Positions 39,051-53,143 are shown, counted from the first letter of the stretch. The stretch: 64,000 nucleotides of DNA from Arabidopsis thaliana (GCF_000001735.4 NC_003075.7:13021001-13085000), one strand, 5' to 3'. Notes: generated from the letters alone by a model not told the origin. Program-made: numbers and translations.

Positions 39051-39711
39051 TGCTTTTGTCTAGGTTCTATGATAAGACTTGAGGAAGATCGAAAGATTTG
39101 TTGTTATGTGAGAATATTGTGAAGGAAGAAGATGAATTCCTTTTGTGAAGAAAGGATCGAGGCAAACTCGGACAACTAATTAAAGGCTCCTTAATATTGG
39201 TCTCTGATCTGTATTTGTGATCACCACCCACACATTGTGTTTTCTTTTTTATCAAACCTTAAAATTCGCCTAACCATCCCCTTTTTCAAGCACTTTCTTC
39301 TCTATTTTTAGCAATCTATATGTGTGTACACATCATCCATCCATTCATTCATACATTCTATTTTTTTTTTTTACTTTTTTTTGCATGAATACTAAAATAT
39401 GGCAAATCGCTTGGCGACTTGGCGTTAGTGTCCACTTGACGTTTGCTTACACATTGATCAAATCATTTTCATATTTTGTCTCCATTTTTTGAATGCATAA
39501 ATGAAAATGAGCCAAAACGATGATACTCCGAAAATGAAAAATATATATTTTTTTGGGGTAGTTTTGAAAATTTGGCATTTTTCTAAGTTAACTTTGATAA
39601 AAGAAAAGCTTCGAAGGACACAACTTACTAAACGACGTCGTTAACGCATCGGGAACATCTTTCTGTTCCTCGTTTCAGCGATGTAGCAGTAGTACCCAGT
39701 GGAGTGGAGCA
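39051..39711. other. ADF7 promoter and upstream DNA of the P4H-like gene
   Basis: AT-rich with poly(T) runs at about 39359-39382. The genes on either side diverge from here. No other gene is seen. Confidence 0.7.
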
Positions 39712-41359
39712 ATGGCTTGCCTTAGCCGAATCTTCCTTATTCTGATGATTACTATGTCTTCTTCGTCTCCTCCTTTCTGTTCCGGTGGAAGGTGTATTTC
39801 AAAATCCCTCATTTTGCAATCATTATCACCCACCTACCTGTGATACCTGGTTTCTTCTTTCTAGCGATGAATCTAGCTTTTAATCCAGGATTTGTTTTCT
39901 ACTTTTTGCAGTCGGAAGGAGCTCCGAGATAAAGAAATTACGAGTAAGAGTGATGATACACAGGCGAGTTATGTTTTAGGATCTAAATTTGTGGACCCGA
40001 CACGTGTTCTTCAACTTTCATGGCTACCAAGGTCAGGTACTTCTGATTGATATCTGGTTCTACCATCATGGATCATTTCTGCACATAGGAATGTATGTTT
40101 TACTGCTTCAAATTTTAGGGGTCTGAAGCAATTTGGTATGTATAGGGTCTTTCTATACCGCGGGTTCTTGTCGGAGGAAGAGTGTGATCATCTGATATCT
40201 CTGGTTAATTTCCAGTTCTTTTGTGTTTGAGATATAGTGATACATTGTTCTTTGTGTAATGGTTACTTCTTTTCTGTTAGAGAAAGGAGACTACAGAGGT
40301 TTACTCAGTGGATGCTGATGGAAAGACGCAACTTGTAAGTTCTTTGTATTCTTCAACTTTCCAATTAGATATTGTCATGTTCTTATAACACTATGTTGTA
40401 AAGACGCTAGTGTTGTTGTAGACTTTGAGATATATGTTTGGAGTTTTATGTAACACCCTTTCTCATATATTGTCAAGTTAACACAAATGATTTCACACCC
40501 TAGTATAGCAGTTTCCATCTTGGTTGATCAAAATGGCCTTTACAATTGTCATGTTCCGTTCCTTATTTTGGTATCATTTTGGATAAACTAGGATCCAGTA
40601 GTTGCTGGGATTGAAGAAAAAGTTTCTGCGTGGACTTTCCTCCCAGGAGGTAACTTTACTTATCTTGGTTTTGTAATCTACGGAGACTTTGTGATTGCTC
40701 TTGGAAGGTCTCTTTTCTTGTGGCCAAACTGCTGGCTTATGTTTCTCTCTTGACGCACATTTTTCAGAAAATGGCGGCTCTATCAAGGTAAGAAGTTACA
40801 CTTCTGAGAAGTCAGGAAAGAAGTTGGATTATTTTGGAGAGGAACCTAGCTCCGTATTGCATGAATCTTTGCTGGCAACCGTCGTTCTCTACCTCTCAAA
40901 CACAACTCAAGGAGGAGAGCTTCTCTTCCCAAATTCAGAGGTCAGTTTGATTTCTAACCTGAGAGGCAAAAAGATGACTTTTATTTGGCACACCACAATG
41001 AATGTTGAGTTCTCCTTTTTTTCCAGATGAAACCCAAAAACAGTTGCTTGGAGGGCGGTAACATTTTAAGACCAGTAAAAGGAAACGCAATTCTGTTCTT
41101 CACCAGGCTCTTGAATGCATCTTTGGATGGGAAAAGCACTCATTTGAGGTGCCCTGTGGTGAAAGGAGAACTGTTAGTGGCAACAAAACTGATCTATGCG
41201 AAGAAACAAGCAAGAATTGAGGAGAGTGGGGAATGCAGTGATGAAGACGAAAACTGTGGACGATGGGCTAAGCTTGGGGAGTGCAAGAAAAACCCTGTCT
41301 ATATGATTGGCTCTCCTGATTACTACGGTACCTGCAGAAAGAGTTGTAACGCTTGTTGA
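39712..41359 (+). CDS. P4H12: Prolyl 4-hydroxylase-like protein with ShK-type C-terminus
   Basis: Seven exons: 39712-39791, 39912-40031, 40146-40203, 40281-40334, 40592-40649, 40768-40940 and 41027-41359; 291 residues. The family hydroxylates prolines of cell-wall proteins in the ER/Golgi using Fe(II) and 2-oxoglutarate. A hydrophobic N-terminus (MACLSRIFLILMITM) looks like a signal or anchor. The oxygenase core is present (VVLYLSNTTQGGELLFP), with distal iron ligand H220 (STHLRCPVV) and 2-oxoglutarate Lys K235, but the first iron ligand of the H-x-D motif is Lys (K142-L-D144). Activity is therefore doubtful. The last 40 residues have six cysteines in an ShK-like pattern, seen in some plant P4Hs. 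Symbol from memory of the family list. Confidence 0.88.
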
Positions 41360-42800
41360 TTCTTCAATCTTATCGCAAATAATTGAACATTTTCATACTC
41401 AAGTACTTGAGCTGTTTTTGGTCTATAAGATAGAATAAATAGTGAATAGTTAAGGGTCGTGGTGGTAATTAATTCCTCTTGGCCATAGGAGAAAAGAATA
41501 TACTCACTTAGATCTTCTTTGATATAACTAGAAGTCTTTGTCTATGTTGTTATCTATGTTTCTCTCGAATCATAAATTTGCATCTTGCTGTTTCTTACGC
41601 AGCATAGTCCCTTTCTCTTGCTAGTTCCAACATTTTTAAAATTGCAATTTCCTATAAATACTAGATATTTTAAAAACATATCAACCAGTGTACTTGTTGG
41701 CTAACCAAAAAAAACAAACAAATGTTTTATCACAAGTTAGAGCACTATTGATGAAAAGTTGGACTAGTTTAACATGTTATGGTCCCATCGAAGAGATTAT
41801 GATCTAAGCCCAAAATTTCATAGTTTTTAAAAAATGGTAATCAAAAGTTAAGTAGTTAAGTATACAGGAAAAATTTTAAATTGTAATATTTTTTCCTATA
41901 AAAATTGGATATTTATCTGGAGAAAATAAATACTCCATTTGGTTCCATCAATTTTGAAAAAAAATCAGAAGAAAGAAAAAATTAGAAATTGTATCACTCT
42001 CCTATCATCGGACCAACAAGATCTAGACAATTGTTCATGAATCATAATTTTTGTATGTCTATCCCAATAACTTTCTTCAAACATAACAGTCTATTCTAAT
42101 ATCTTACATGTTAAGAAATAATAAAATAAAGGATTGATAAAGAAAAAAAAAAGTTTTTTCTTTCTTAGTTATTTTTAAAACAAAAATACAAATTTACTGA
42201 TCAAATATTTGCTGGATTTTTTTGTGATTTGAGCCTCAAGGGTTGTTTTGTTTGCCCGTACTAGGCCTTTATAATTTTTCTTCCAGAGCTCTTTTGCCTC
42301 CTCCTCCTCTCTCCGAAATTTTCTCTCATTTTTCTCTCTTCTCCTTTTTTGCGTCCCATCACTTTCTCTGATTTTCTCGGCGACTTTCTTCCGTCCCAAG
42401 CTCCTCTGAATCCCCAGAAGGATCGCTCTCGATTCTTCTCTTCCTCCTATTCTCCGCCCGATCTGTTACTGTTTTTTTTTTTACTGGTACGTGATCGGAC
42501 TAACCATTCTCTTCTCATGAACACACACTAAATCGATTTGAATTCATTCCTTCGTCTATACATCACTGGTATTTGATTAGATTTCAAACCGCGAATACTA
42601 TGATTTCAATTCCGATTTTTCTCTGTTAGGTGGCTTAGTCATGGAGGAAATTAGGCATCTGTCTGTGTTAGTGATTTTGACGCTATTTGAATCGAATACT
42701 GTTGATTTATATAGTTGCTTAGGGGAAGAATCGGTTCAGTATATAGGTGCTTTGTTTATAGGAATTTGTGTTTTGTGAATGTATGTTGCAGTCGAATTCA
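41360..42800. other. Intergenic DNA and 5' leader of the C2H2 gene
   Basis: The left 0.9 kb is AT-rich with no gene. From about 42290 the DNA becomes CT-rich, as in a leader. A leader intron is likely at 42487-42791 (ctg/gtacgtg to gttgcag), just 9 nt before the ATG. Confidence 0.65.
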
Positions 42801-45800
42801 ATGGAGCTTGTGAAACAAGATGGGAATGATTCTCTCGATATGCTTATCAGACGTGCGGTTGGAAAGGATCCGTTTCTTTCCTTCCCTAGACCTGAAAATA
42901 CTCCTGTCCAGCTTTTTCAACTTCTCCATACCTTAGAACGTCCAGGTAATGTCTCATTGTCTCTCATCTTTTTTTGGATTTGACATTTTCACTGACCAAA
43001 TACTTTGGAATTTGGTGGATTGAGTACTCTGTGGATATATCGTTTTGGTCTCGAGGGGTTTATCATATTAGCTTATTGAGTTTTTTTTAGATCCAAGTGA
43101 TGCTTGAATTACATGTGGCCTAGGGTATGGTACATGGACTTTATTTGATGTTCTATTTCGTTCCCAGGCTGGCCATTGCTGACCCCTTTGAAGATACAAA
43201 TGCAGAAGTGTGAAAAGTGCAGTAGGGAGTTTTGCTCTCCTGTGAACTTTAGAAGACATAACCGCATGCATCGCCGTCAAAGAAAGCCGGAAAAGGTTTG
43301 CTTAGTCTGAGCTTAACTATACTTTCTTCCTTTTATGTCTTTACTGGTTGCTTTACTCTTTTCTTTGAAGTCATCTGAAGTTTGTGTTTAAATGTTACCA
43401 GGATTTTGGCAAAGAGAGGGATGCGCTGGGAGCCTTTTGGAATAAGGTAGTTTTCCCTCTAGTAGTCTTCTCACAGTTATTGCCAATTCGATTAGTTTTT
43501 CCATCAGGTACTGATCTCTGTTGTTATTTCAGCTCTCTGCAACTGATGCAAAGGAGATTCTCTCAGTAAAGAGCATGATGCTTGAGGTACTATGATTCCC
43601 ATTGATGCTTTCCCTTTTACCTTTATCTTAACTTAAAACGCATGGTGATCCTCACATACGAGTGTGGCATAACATGTTCTTCAGGCCCAATTCTAATTTC
43701 ATTGTTGTTTGTCACATCTTGTCTAAGGGTTTGACTTTTTATGAATGCTTTATCGCTCTTTTTTCTTCATTAGTGAAAGGTGTGATACATAATAAGCATT
43801 GTCATAAATGTTTCCTAGAATGCCATATGACTTCATCAGGGTTATGGGATTCGTTTCCAAATAAATACTTTTTCATTAAACAAAAGTAAGAGTATACCAT
43901 ACCAGATTCGTATACATACACTCACAGGCTTGTTGAGTATGCATATCTGATCCATGATGTACCTTTCTTACCTTCTTTTCTCTCGCATTATGCATCATGG
44001 ACCTGTGTCCTGATTAAAATGATTTGTAGACTAACTCGAGATGCTTTGTTTGGATTCTTGTAGGATATTCCTGGGGCATCAGTGGAGTCAGGATTAATGT
44101 CACTTATCGAAAAACCAGGCTATACTGCTCTGCCACAATATTATCTAAGAGCTGGTTCTGGCCTTTTGGTATGAATTGCATCTCTCTCTTGACGGTTTCT
44201 TTTTCCCTGTCTAGATAAACTATCCTCAATGTTCAACCTCATGGCTGATATATGTTCCTCTTTCTCCAGGATCTTCTCCAGGCTAGACCACCTAGACTTC
44301 CAATTTCTTCGCAGGAACTTTTTAGCATTCTTGATGATGCAAGTGAAAAAACTTTCCTGTCTAGCGAGGCTGCACCAATGCAAAAGTACATTTTTGACGG
44401 GGAAATAGGAAAAACTGTACTGGAGGCAAAAAATGTTGTTGCTTGCGCAAGCTTCCTTCTGGAACAGCGATTGGTAAATTTTTCCTTCAAAGTTTCACCA
44501 TTCCTCTCTAGTTGGTAAAGCGAAGTGTCTAATACGAGAACTTTACTTTTCATGTATCCATTACACGCGATTTATCTTTATATTCTTAATGTGAAGATTA
44601 AAGCATGGCTTGCTGACAAAGATGCTGAAGCTCTGAGGTGCCAAAATTTACTGGTTGAAGAGGAAGAAGCTGCTCGAAGAAGGTAAGTGCTTATTAATTG
44701 CAATGCCAGTAATATAACGTTGCTGAATCCACTAAGTGTTGAGTCTAATTCACTGGTATTATGTTCGGAGCAGAAAAGCTGAGCTCTTGGAGAGGAAGAA
44801 GAGGAAGAAGCTAAGGCAGAAAGAGCAGAGAGAGAAGGACCAGAAAAAAGATGCTAAGGAAGACGAGAGCACCACATCAGAGGAACAACAATATCCAGCT
44901 GAGCCATCAAGCCCTTTATCTGTAGCTTCTGATTCTGAGGCACAGACACCAGATTCCTTACCAATTGATGATTCTTCATCCCTCGAGGAACCTCAAGTTT
45001 TGGAAACTAATAATGGAAGAAACAGTGAAACGCAAGTGCCAATGGTTGATGGCTTAGACAATGGCCAAAACATGGAAAGGCGAAGTGGCCGTAGGCAAAT
45101 GCAAAGATCACAACAGGGAATGCCGAATGGGTTCCATGCTGATCATGCACCAAACCTTGGAGGCATGCGAAAGAATGGAACCAACAGAGACGCAAGAGCC
45201 AATACTACTAAAGTTTGGAGCCGAAAATCCGATAACCCCAAATTGATATCACAACATGCAGCAGTGACTCAGCAGGATCAGACAAAGAGCAGCGAATTTA
45301 TAGTTGGATCGTTGAGTGTATCAATCCGAAACAGTGGCGAACATAACCAAACCAAATGCAGTGAAGGGGAGAGAAGAACAAAGACTGTTGAGGTGAAACC
45401 CGCATCTGAGCAATCAACTGTAAAAATATGGAGACCAGTGAGCAGTCAGGGAAGAAAAACCTCAACAGTCAATGGAAACACAGACAAAGAAGATAAGAGA
45501 TCAAACCCAACTACACCCGAAGTGAAAAACGCTCATCACATAAGCTTGCAGTTTAACAACCACGAAGCAAAGGCGTTTCTTGCAAAGAGTAAACCTTCTT
45601 TTACCCTTTCTTTTTATCTTAATCTCCCTATCGTTTATATTTTGGAAGTTGTTTACTCAATCTGAATAAATGGCTTGTCAGGATGGAAAGAGGCAACCTC
45701 TGCAGAACACGTGACATTGGTTCTGTCTCAGGAAACCGACATCTCAGGCAACAACACTCACGAGTCCTCAAATGGTGTTATAACCGCAAGATCAAAGCTG

Positions 45801-45860
45801 AGGACGAAAGCCGAAAAGGGCACAAAGGTAAAGTATGTTCCAAAACAGAGGATTCCTTGA
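42801..45860 (+). CDS. C2H2-type zinc-finger protein, function unknown
   Basis: Nine exons: 42801-42945, 43168-43295, 43402-43446, 43533-43586, 44064-44168, 44270-44473, 44597-44682, 44774-45588 and 45682-45860; 586 residues. One C2H2 finger, CEKCSREFCSPVNFRRHNRMH (spacing C-x2-C-x12-H-x3-H), lies near residue 60 to 80. The middle is helical and ends with a strongly charged coiled-coil-like stretch (EEEEAARRRKAELLERKKRK). The remainder is hydrophilic and low-complexity. The last exon ends in basic KVKYVPKQRIP. A single finger plus long charged region points to a nucleic-acid-binding or nuclear protein, but I cannot name a role. It matches the position of AT4G25610. An ATG in the preceding leader (from 42780) is intronic. 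Confidence 0.9.
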
Positions 45861-46446
45861 AAACTTGAAAACAAAAAGACAAGCCTGATTCTGGACCAGA
45901 GTATCATTCTTTTTAGGTATACCAAAAGTGCAGTGTTAGCGAGCGAGACAGATATTTTCTTTGCTTCTAGAGAGATTTTTTCCCATTTTAAGAGTCTTCA
46001 TTCTTTTCTTTTTTTGACTTCATATTCTTGGTAGAAAGAGATTGTTTTGTTATTTTGTTGACCTTTTTTTTTGCCATTTTGAGGGTTTAAGATTTGAAAC
46101 TGAAATGGGGTTCTCAGATCTTTTGTGCAATGAATTTTTTTCTCAACACGCACACCGCGTGTAGAGCTCGCCTTTCTAACTCAAAAATGTAAGACAATAT
46201 AGTAAAGAGATGATTTTTATGTTTATACATAACCAAGAAAGAATACAGTTTCTTTTCTTTTGTCAATGATAAGTCTACCATTTAAGTGTTAAAACTATTT
46301 TATATAATTAACAGTACAAAGAACAAAGACACCTACAATACCAAGCTATATATATGTATAGTTGTTAGACCCCAATCTCTTACCATATCACTGACTTTGC
46401 TTCCCATGTTAGAGGTAATGAAGAAGGTAAAAGCTATTTCTTTGTG
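45861..46446. other. Convergent spacer
   Basis: 3' UTRs of the C2H2 gene (+) and the proline-rich gene (-). No gene is seen. Confidence 0.7.
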
Positions 46447-48296
46447 CTAAGTATGTCCAGAGCGTAAGACTGGAAAGAAAGTCCAACTGTTTCTTGGACT
46501 GTGATCACCTTTTCCGGCGACCTTCTCATTCGCCCACCACTCCGATCGAATTTTCTCTATCATCTCTTCATTGGTGCTATCAAACTTGAATTCTTTGTTA
46601 GAGCCTGTAGAAAACGATCTTAGCTTCTGACTCTGTTCGCTCTCTGTTTCTCCCGACGTTTTACAACAGTTTGGTCTTAAATGTTCGCCGCTTGCTTTTT
46701 CATGTGAACCGGAACGGTTTAGCTTGCTTGCAAGACACCGTGCAACGTCTTCACCAGTCAACTCGAAAGAAACTCTGTGAGGAACCACGAGAGCTTCATC
46801 ATTATGCCTTGACGACCCGTGGTCCGAATTGGCTAAAGACGCAACCTCAGAGATCTGACTATCCAAAAGACTGCCTTCAAGTGGTGTGAGATTCCCATAA
46901 CTCATTCTTATAACAGTCTCTGCACCATTTGGTGTCACTACACCAGAAGTTAGCTTTGAGCCATCAGGAGTCAAAGCACCTGAACCCAACCTTGAACCTT
47001 GTCCAGCAGGTGTGATGGATCCAGAACCGAATCTTGATCCCCATTTACGCGCTGTGAAGTGCTCAAAACCAAGAAACTTTGGAGGTTCGCCGATACGAAA
47101 CTCGATGATGGAGCATTTCCCTGGGTAAGGAGAAGATGTACCTGAACCAGGAGAGATTAGATTACCACCTGGACTTCCAGGATACACTTGACAAGACTTA
47201 AACTCGTAGTGTGCAGCTGAAAACTTCTGATTCATTCCACCACCACTGTTCCTCCTAGCCCTTTCCAATGAAGATGTAAGTAACTGAGCAAAAGGCACTT
47301 CAGGGGAAGAAGGTGATTCAGGAGGTGGCGTGAATGGCGCGGTGGAGGGTTCCGTTGTGAAAGCAGAGAACACTGGAGGAGTAACAGGTTGAGTCTCATG
47401 AGCGTATGGTCCAATAGTAAAGGCTGAAGGCGGTTCATTGACGGTTAGGGAACAAAGTAGACCAGGATCAGGAGTATGTGACGCAGAGGGAGGACCTGAT
47501 GGCAGAAAGGAAGCAGGAGATGAAGGAGGAGCTATAAAGGGCATGAATATTGAAGTAGAATTGCTCGAAGAGTTTTGGACTGGAGCCACCGCAGCTCCTG
47601 ATGCAGCTGGTTCGGGTACAAGCACCGCGTGGCCTATCCTTTTATTGTTCTTCTTGGATCCAAAACACCAGTACAAGCTCCACCAGCTTCCCCTTTTTTT
47701 CTTTTGAAATTCAAAGGACATAATAAAAACAAGATTAGTGATCAGCTAAAGATTCAATGGCTTATAGCTTTATCAAGAAGTTTAAATCTTGCTGAAACCA
47801 CACCTACTCTGGTGCTGCTGATAAATAATAGACATTTAAAATAAGTTCAAATCTCGAATCTTCTTATATTTCTACTTTCGTCAAAAACTCTTTAATCCTA
47901 GTTAAGTAAAGCAATAACAGGTAAATGAGCATAACTAATAAGTAACGCAAAAATCTCTTAAAACTTTGTTTAATTTCGTTACGTAACACTTGCAAAAACA
48001 GATCAAACATCAAAAACATCACGAAATTCTCACTTTTACTTATAAAAACCATGTCTCTGAGCAATCAAAACTACAATCACGATACACCGTCAGAAACGTC
48101 GGCAAATCAAAGCAACAACACTGATCTTTAAAAAAAAAAAAAAAGAACCAAAATAAAAACATTTTCACTCAGAAAAAAAAAAAAGAGCTCATAGAAGTAC
48201 CTGAACCGACGACGGTTGTGTTCTAGACTCAGCGGAGACGATGGCGGAAGCGGCGGCGTTCACGGTGTCGACACTACTATTATTAACGCTCCTCAT
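46447..48296 (-). CDS. Proline/serine-rich protein, hydroxyproline-rich glycoprotein-like
   Basis: Two exons in plus coordinates: 48201-48296 and 46447-47700; 449 residues. The N-terminal exon is short (MRSVNNSSVDTVNAAASAIV). The second starts with KKRGSWWSLYWCFGSKK, a basic aromatic patch common to a plant family annotated as hydroxyproline-rich, then a P/S/T-rich part (PPSSPASFLPSGPPSASHTP) and later repeats of GSRLGSGALTP-DG and SGVVTPNG. No signal peptide is seen, so a cell-wall role is not supported, despite the family name. The C-terminus contains IRSEWWANEK. Function is unknown. A CT-rich leader follows on the upstream side (48510-48540). Confidence 0.88.
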
Positions 48297-49991
48297 AGCT
48301 CAAGACCAACGACGACAATCAAATAACATCCAGATTTAGTAACTTTTCTTTCACCACTTCTTGATCTCACAGCAACTAAGGAGGTAAAATCATAAACACA
48401 AACAAAATACGAAACGAATAACGAGAGAAATGAATAATGAAGAAGAAAGAATGAGAGAATAAATAAAGGAGCAAATGGCTTTTATTATGGATATGAGCCG
48501 CTTCTTCTATTCTTCTTCTCCTCTCTCTCTCTCTCTGTCACCGGTCGTTATCTTTTACAGTTTTCATTCAATTTCCCACGAGATTTTGCCACGTCATCAT
48601 AATTTGACGGTTTGGACCCACGCGCTTCCATGTATATATTATTTATTCGCTATTATTGTGTTAAAATATTAAAATTATCATTATGATTATTGCTAAAAAT
48701 AATTGGAAAGGAACAAAAGAAAAAAAACACTTAAAAAAGGGAGAGTAACGCATATATATAAGTGATGAGTCCCCAATGCAGACAAATGGCTTTCTTTTTT
48801 TCAAAGGCAAAATTGATTGGAGTGACTTAAAAAAATAAAATAAACTTCAAGAAAACATGTTTATACCAAGATTACCCTCGTTATTGTCGTGGTAATTACA
48901 GGGGTATGCCACTCAGTAATGGCTGGCGTCGCGAAACTCGTGAGCATTGCGAGTCTTTTAAGATAAATGCGCCGCTGATTTCATTCCGTTGGGTGGCGAG
49001 TGAGATCCTCGTGACTTACATTAGTTTTTTTCTCTAACTTATTTATTAGCTTTCATATCAACATAGTTATTGCTAAGGTCGGGTTTGGAATGATTTCTTT
49101 TAATGGTTTTTTTTTAATTTATAAAACGGCAATGTTTCTATTTTGCATGGTGTACACATGTGAAAGAACACGTCTATCTACTACAATCAAGTACGTATGT
49201 CCAATATATTCACTAGAGAGCTTTTAACAGCTGAAAAAGTTAATATTCTTTATCTAGTCAAGTTTATATTCTCGTGTAAGCTATGATGAGACTGACTCTA
49301 TCAATTCTTTGGCGATTTTGGATTCTAGTGTGGTCAGTTTTGAGCTTCTTTTGCATGTTATGAGAATATTTCTCAATGAACTTGAAATGGAATATATTTG
49401 TTGGGCAAATTATACTTCTAAACATATAATGCTAATAAGATTAATAAAATCACCAAATAATAAGATGGTATAACATACTTTGTTAGCTAGAAAAAATCGA
49501 ATGACTTCCATGTGATATATTTGAATATGCATATTCTAATAAATGCCAATAATAAGATGTCTCTTCGTCCACCCATGAGATGCACAATTAGACCTATTTG
49601 ATGTGAAGACTTGGAAATCTTTGATGGGTATCTTCGAAATTGATTAGTTTCTAATTTTAAATATCCTTAAAATACCAATTAGCTCTAGAAATTATCGACG
49701 TAAAAAGAGGTCTAAAAATTATCGATTTATTAGACGGTGGGAGTGGATAGTCAACTAAAAAGAGTTAAAGAGATTCTTTAGAATCGAATCGAACGGTTGT
49801 AATTTGTAAACGGCCTTATCAAAATGGTTAACAACTATACTATTAGTTTGCCTAACCAGTAGTTGACTTTTTATTATTGTTATTTCCTTTTAAGGTTTTT
49901 TATACACATGAGACTAGAATTAGGAGGAGAATTTCACTGCTCTTAGCCGCCATACTTTAGTAATGGCGGATCTTCGATGATGTATCGATTA

Positions 49992-50154
49992 TGATTTTGT
50001 AGGGTTTGTGTTTTATGAATGATTAAACATTTAAACTAAACCAAAGCGACAAAGAAGATTTGTGAGGGTGGTTTCGATAAGGATTTTGTAGGGTTTGTCA
50101 TTTGTCATTTGTGAATGATTAAACTAAACCAAAGCGACTAAAAAGATTTGAGAG
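49992..50154 (+). repeat. Imperfect tandem duplication (about 75 bp, 90-bp period)
   Basis: The segment gattttgtagggtttgt, then gaatgattaaa and actaaaccaaagcgac, then aagatttg, occurs at 49992-50067 and again at 50082-50154. Small indels separate the copies. Confidence 0.8.
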
Positions 50155-53113
50155 GTTAGTTTAGTAAAATTGATTTTATAGGCCAATGAAAAAGGGAAGA
50201 AGAGAAGGGTTTTATGGGCTAAAAGAGAGCGCACGTGTGCATCGCATTCTCTTCTTCTTTTGCTTTTGTTGAGTTGCGTAATGACTTTTACGTGTATCCC
50301 TCGTGCGTGTGTACGAATGCGACCCTTTACCTTTCTTTGTCTCTTGAGAAGTTGGATATTCACTTTTACATTATTTAAACACTATATCAGTAACATAAAT
50401 GAAGTATAGAAAAACCTATCAAACATATTTTGAATGTTTTTATTCTAATGCTTTGAAAAAGAAAAAGAAAAAATATATATATCATAATACTTAAGTACTA
50501 TGGAATACGTAATATACAATTATTTTTGTATGTGAATATCCAATTTCATTTGCGATGTTAATATACATTTTTTAGATTTTATCATCAATCATGGCAAAAT
50601 ATAGTCTTTTGAATAGATGAGCATATCCTTAGTAGAAGCCACTCGAAGCAATCATGGATGTCTTCCAATGACCATCTAACATTTAAGTCATTATTGGAAA
50701 CTTAAAGAAGTTGTATAACAAAATACTTAGATGTTATTATGAGGATGCTCTTAAATTAGTATATGTCAAGTGTTGTTATTGAGAATATAGCAATTACTTC
50801 TCTCTCTATTATGCTCATGTTGGATTGTGAATCCTTAAGAAAAATTCTTAAGACTGATATTTATAAGAAAAAAAAACTGAACATGGTTCAGATACCGGGT
50901 TTCAAAACATTATGGTGTTAAGTCCATACAAATGTACTTGTTTTAAAGTAGAAAACATGTGTGGTGTTGGTCAAGTTTTTCTATTACATCCTATCAAAGC
51001 ATGTACACAATTTTAGGTAGACGTAATAATGTTGTTAGTATTCTCTTTACGGAAGATGTGTGTGATGCGTCCTATCACATATTGTCATTGCAAAGTGTGT
51101 TAGCTCATTATGCACATGGTGGTTTAGCTCTTTATGTAGATTGTTAGGATCTGGTTTGAAAAAATAAATAATAGTTACTTAACATTCATACCCAAAAAAA
51201 TAATAAAGAATAGTTGATAATATTTCATGAAAATCGATTTGTTTTGGTGGACATACATCGTCGTCTCTACTCTATTGTCTCGATCGCAAGTAATATGACA
51301 AATAAAGCAGCAGCCCTAGCAATAAAACATGTGACTACTAAAATAGGAGGATTTATCTTTACTTGACGAACTATAAATTAAATATCTACTCTTTTACCTT
51401 GACTTTGAAAATTACTTTTTAAGATTGCCTTTTACAATTATGTGGAATAGCGGCACACATTTACGTAAATTTAACTTCAATTTAAAACAATGATTTATTC
51501 ATTTTCATCATACAAACTTTTCAGCACATTTTCTCCTTTTTAATATAATTTTATATATTATAGATAGAGATATAGATCAAACAATGTATGACTTTAAACT
51601 TAGATTGTAAATTCTTCTTACTATGCTCGAAAATTTCATCTACGTATATAGATCTATTGTAAACCTAAGTTTAAAACGGAAATCAGTTATTGATAGTAAT
51701 CTAGTAAGTTTAATCAACTATGCGTTATAACATAATGAAATCATATATACGAGCTTAGATATCTAATTCAGTTAATCAACAAGTCAACTAAACAAGGCTT
51801 CACTTTTCCACACCTCTACAGATCGAAATTATTATATATTCGAATTATGTAACTAATGTAAGTCTTGCAACGTGTGGATAGATACAAAATGGATATGTCC
51901 ATAGGTATACATATTAAAAATATAACTAGAAATGGTATATTACTAACAAAATTTTACCCCCAAAGGTGGCCATCCACTAGTAGCCACATGCTTATCTAGT
52001 AGACATTGAACATGATAAAAAGTGCCAAATAAGTGGAATAATCAATGGGAATCTTCATTCCTATAAACAAAAACATTTTCAAGCCTATGACATAGCTAGC
52101 TACTCTACAACATGTATATGCCAATTGGGATATAAATGTATTAAAGCATAACCATTAATTTGACAAATAGAAATAAATAGTTCAGAATGTATAAGTTGAG
52201 AAAAGTTATAATGATTGGTAGGGAGAGACTCAAAAAGAAAAAAGGATGGGTAATGGGACCTATTTTCCCCAACATCCCACATGCACACTTCCCTCTCCAT
52301 TCTCTCACATTTATTTCTTTCATTCTAATTTATCCATTCCGTGTGTAACATATTCACTAATAATCTCATCTCACTAACTCATTCATTGATTGTGATATGT
52401 TTATCTAGAATTAGTGTTTTAACACTGTGTCTACATATGATTTCCTTTTCATTGTATGTGAACATGTTAACTCACTAATCATTTTGTATTTTCGAGTTAA
52501 CATGAGTCTCCACTTCGGTAGACTAAAGTAAAGATAGGTTTGAGTATAATAAAGTTTAAAATTTGCTTTAAAATCAATATTTATAAATAAGTTTTTATCA
52601 TAAGTGATTTTTGTATGTTATATTGGACCTTGTATAAACAGACTACAGAAGAAAATTATTTATGAGAACTTGTAATGTTAGAGTGGACCTCGTATAAACT
52701 AATTATGTGGGCTTTTACCATAAACTATTTATGAAAATTATTATGGCCCACACCACTATAACTAAAGCCCACATATTTAGCAGCCCAGTTTCATTGTAAG
52801 AGACATGTTCGCTCTGGAACTAGAATTTTCTGGTTTTTGGGTATTTGTTTTCTTATGTGTAGAGAAATGATGGTAACGATTAAATGTTGTGTATTACAAT
52901 TTACAATGGTAAGACGATTAATATATTTACACACAATTTTGTTGTTGCTGTAACACGTTAGTGTGTGTGATGATAGAATTTCATAAAGCTTTAACTACGA
53001 GGGGCAAAATGTTAATTCTAAATAGTTGACAGCAGAAAAAGATATGTATACATAATATAAGGATTAAAACGTAAATAATAATAAATAAGGCGAGTTAAAT
53101 TAAAACCCTGTTA

Positions 53114-53143
53114 AAACCCTAGCTTGAAACACATGTATAAAAA
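53114..53143 (+). promoter_or_regulatory. Telo-box and TATA box of FIB2
   Basis: AAACCCTA (telo-box) at 53114-53121 and TATAAAAA at 53136-53143. GGCCCA/GCCCA site II-like motifs lie upstream (about 52745 and 52767). This telo-box plus site II combination is typical of plant genes for ribosome biogenesis. The ATG is at 53239. Confidence 0.65.

Noticed and set aside
50959..51147. 62-residue ORF in the gene desert
   Set aside because: It reads like a decayed coding segment, but I recognise no family, and flanking frames are closed. Support is too weak for a feature.
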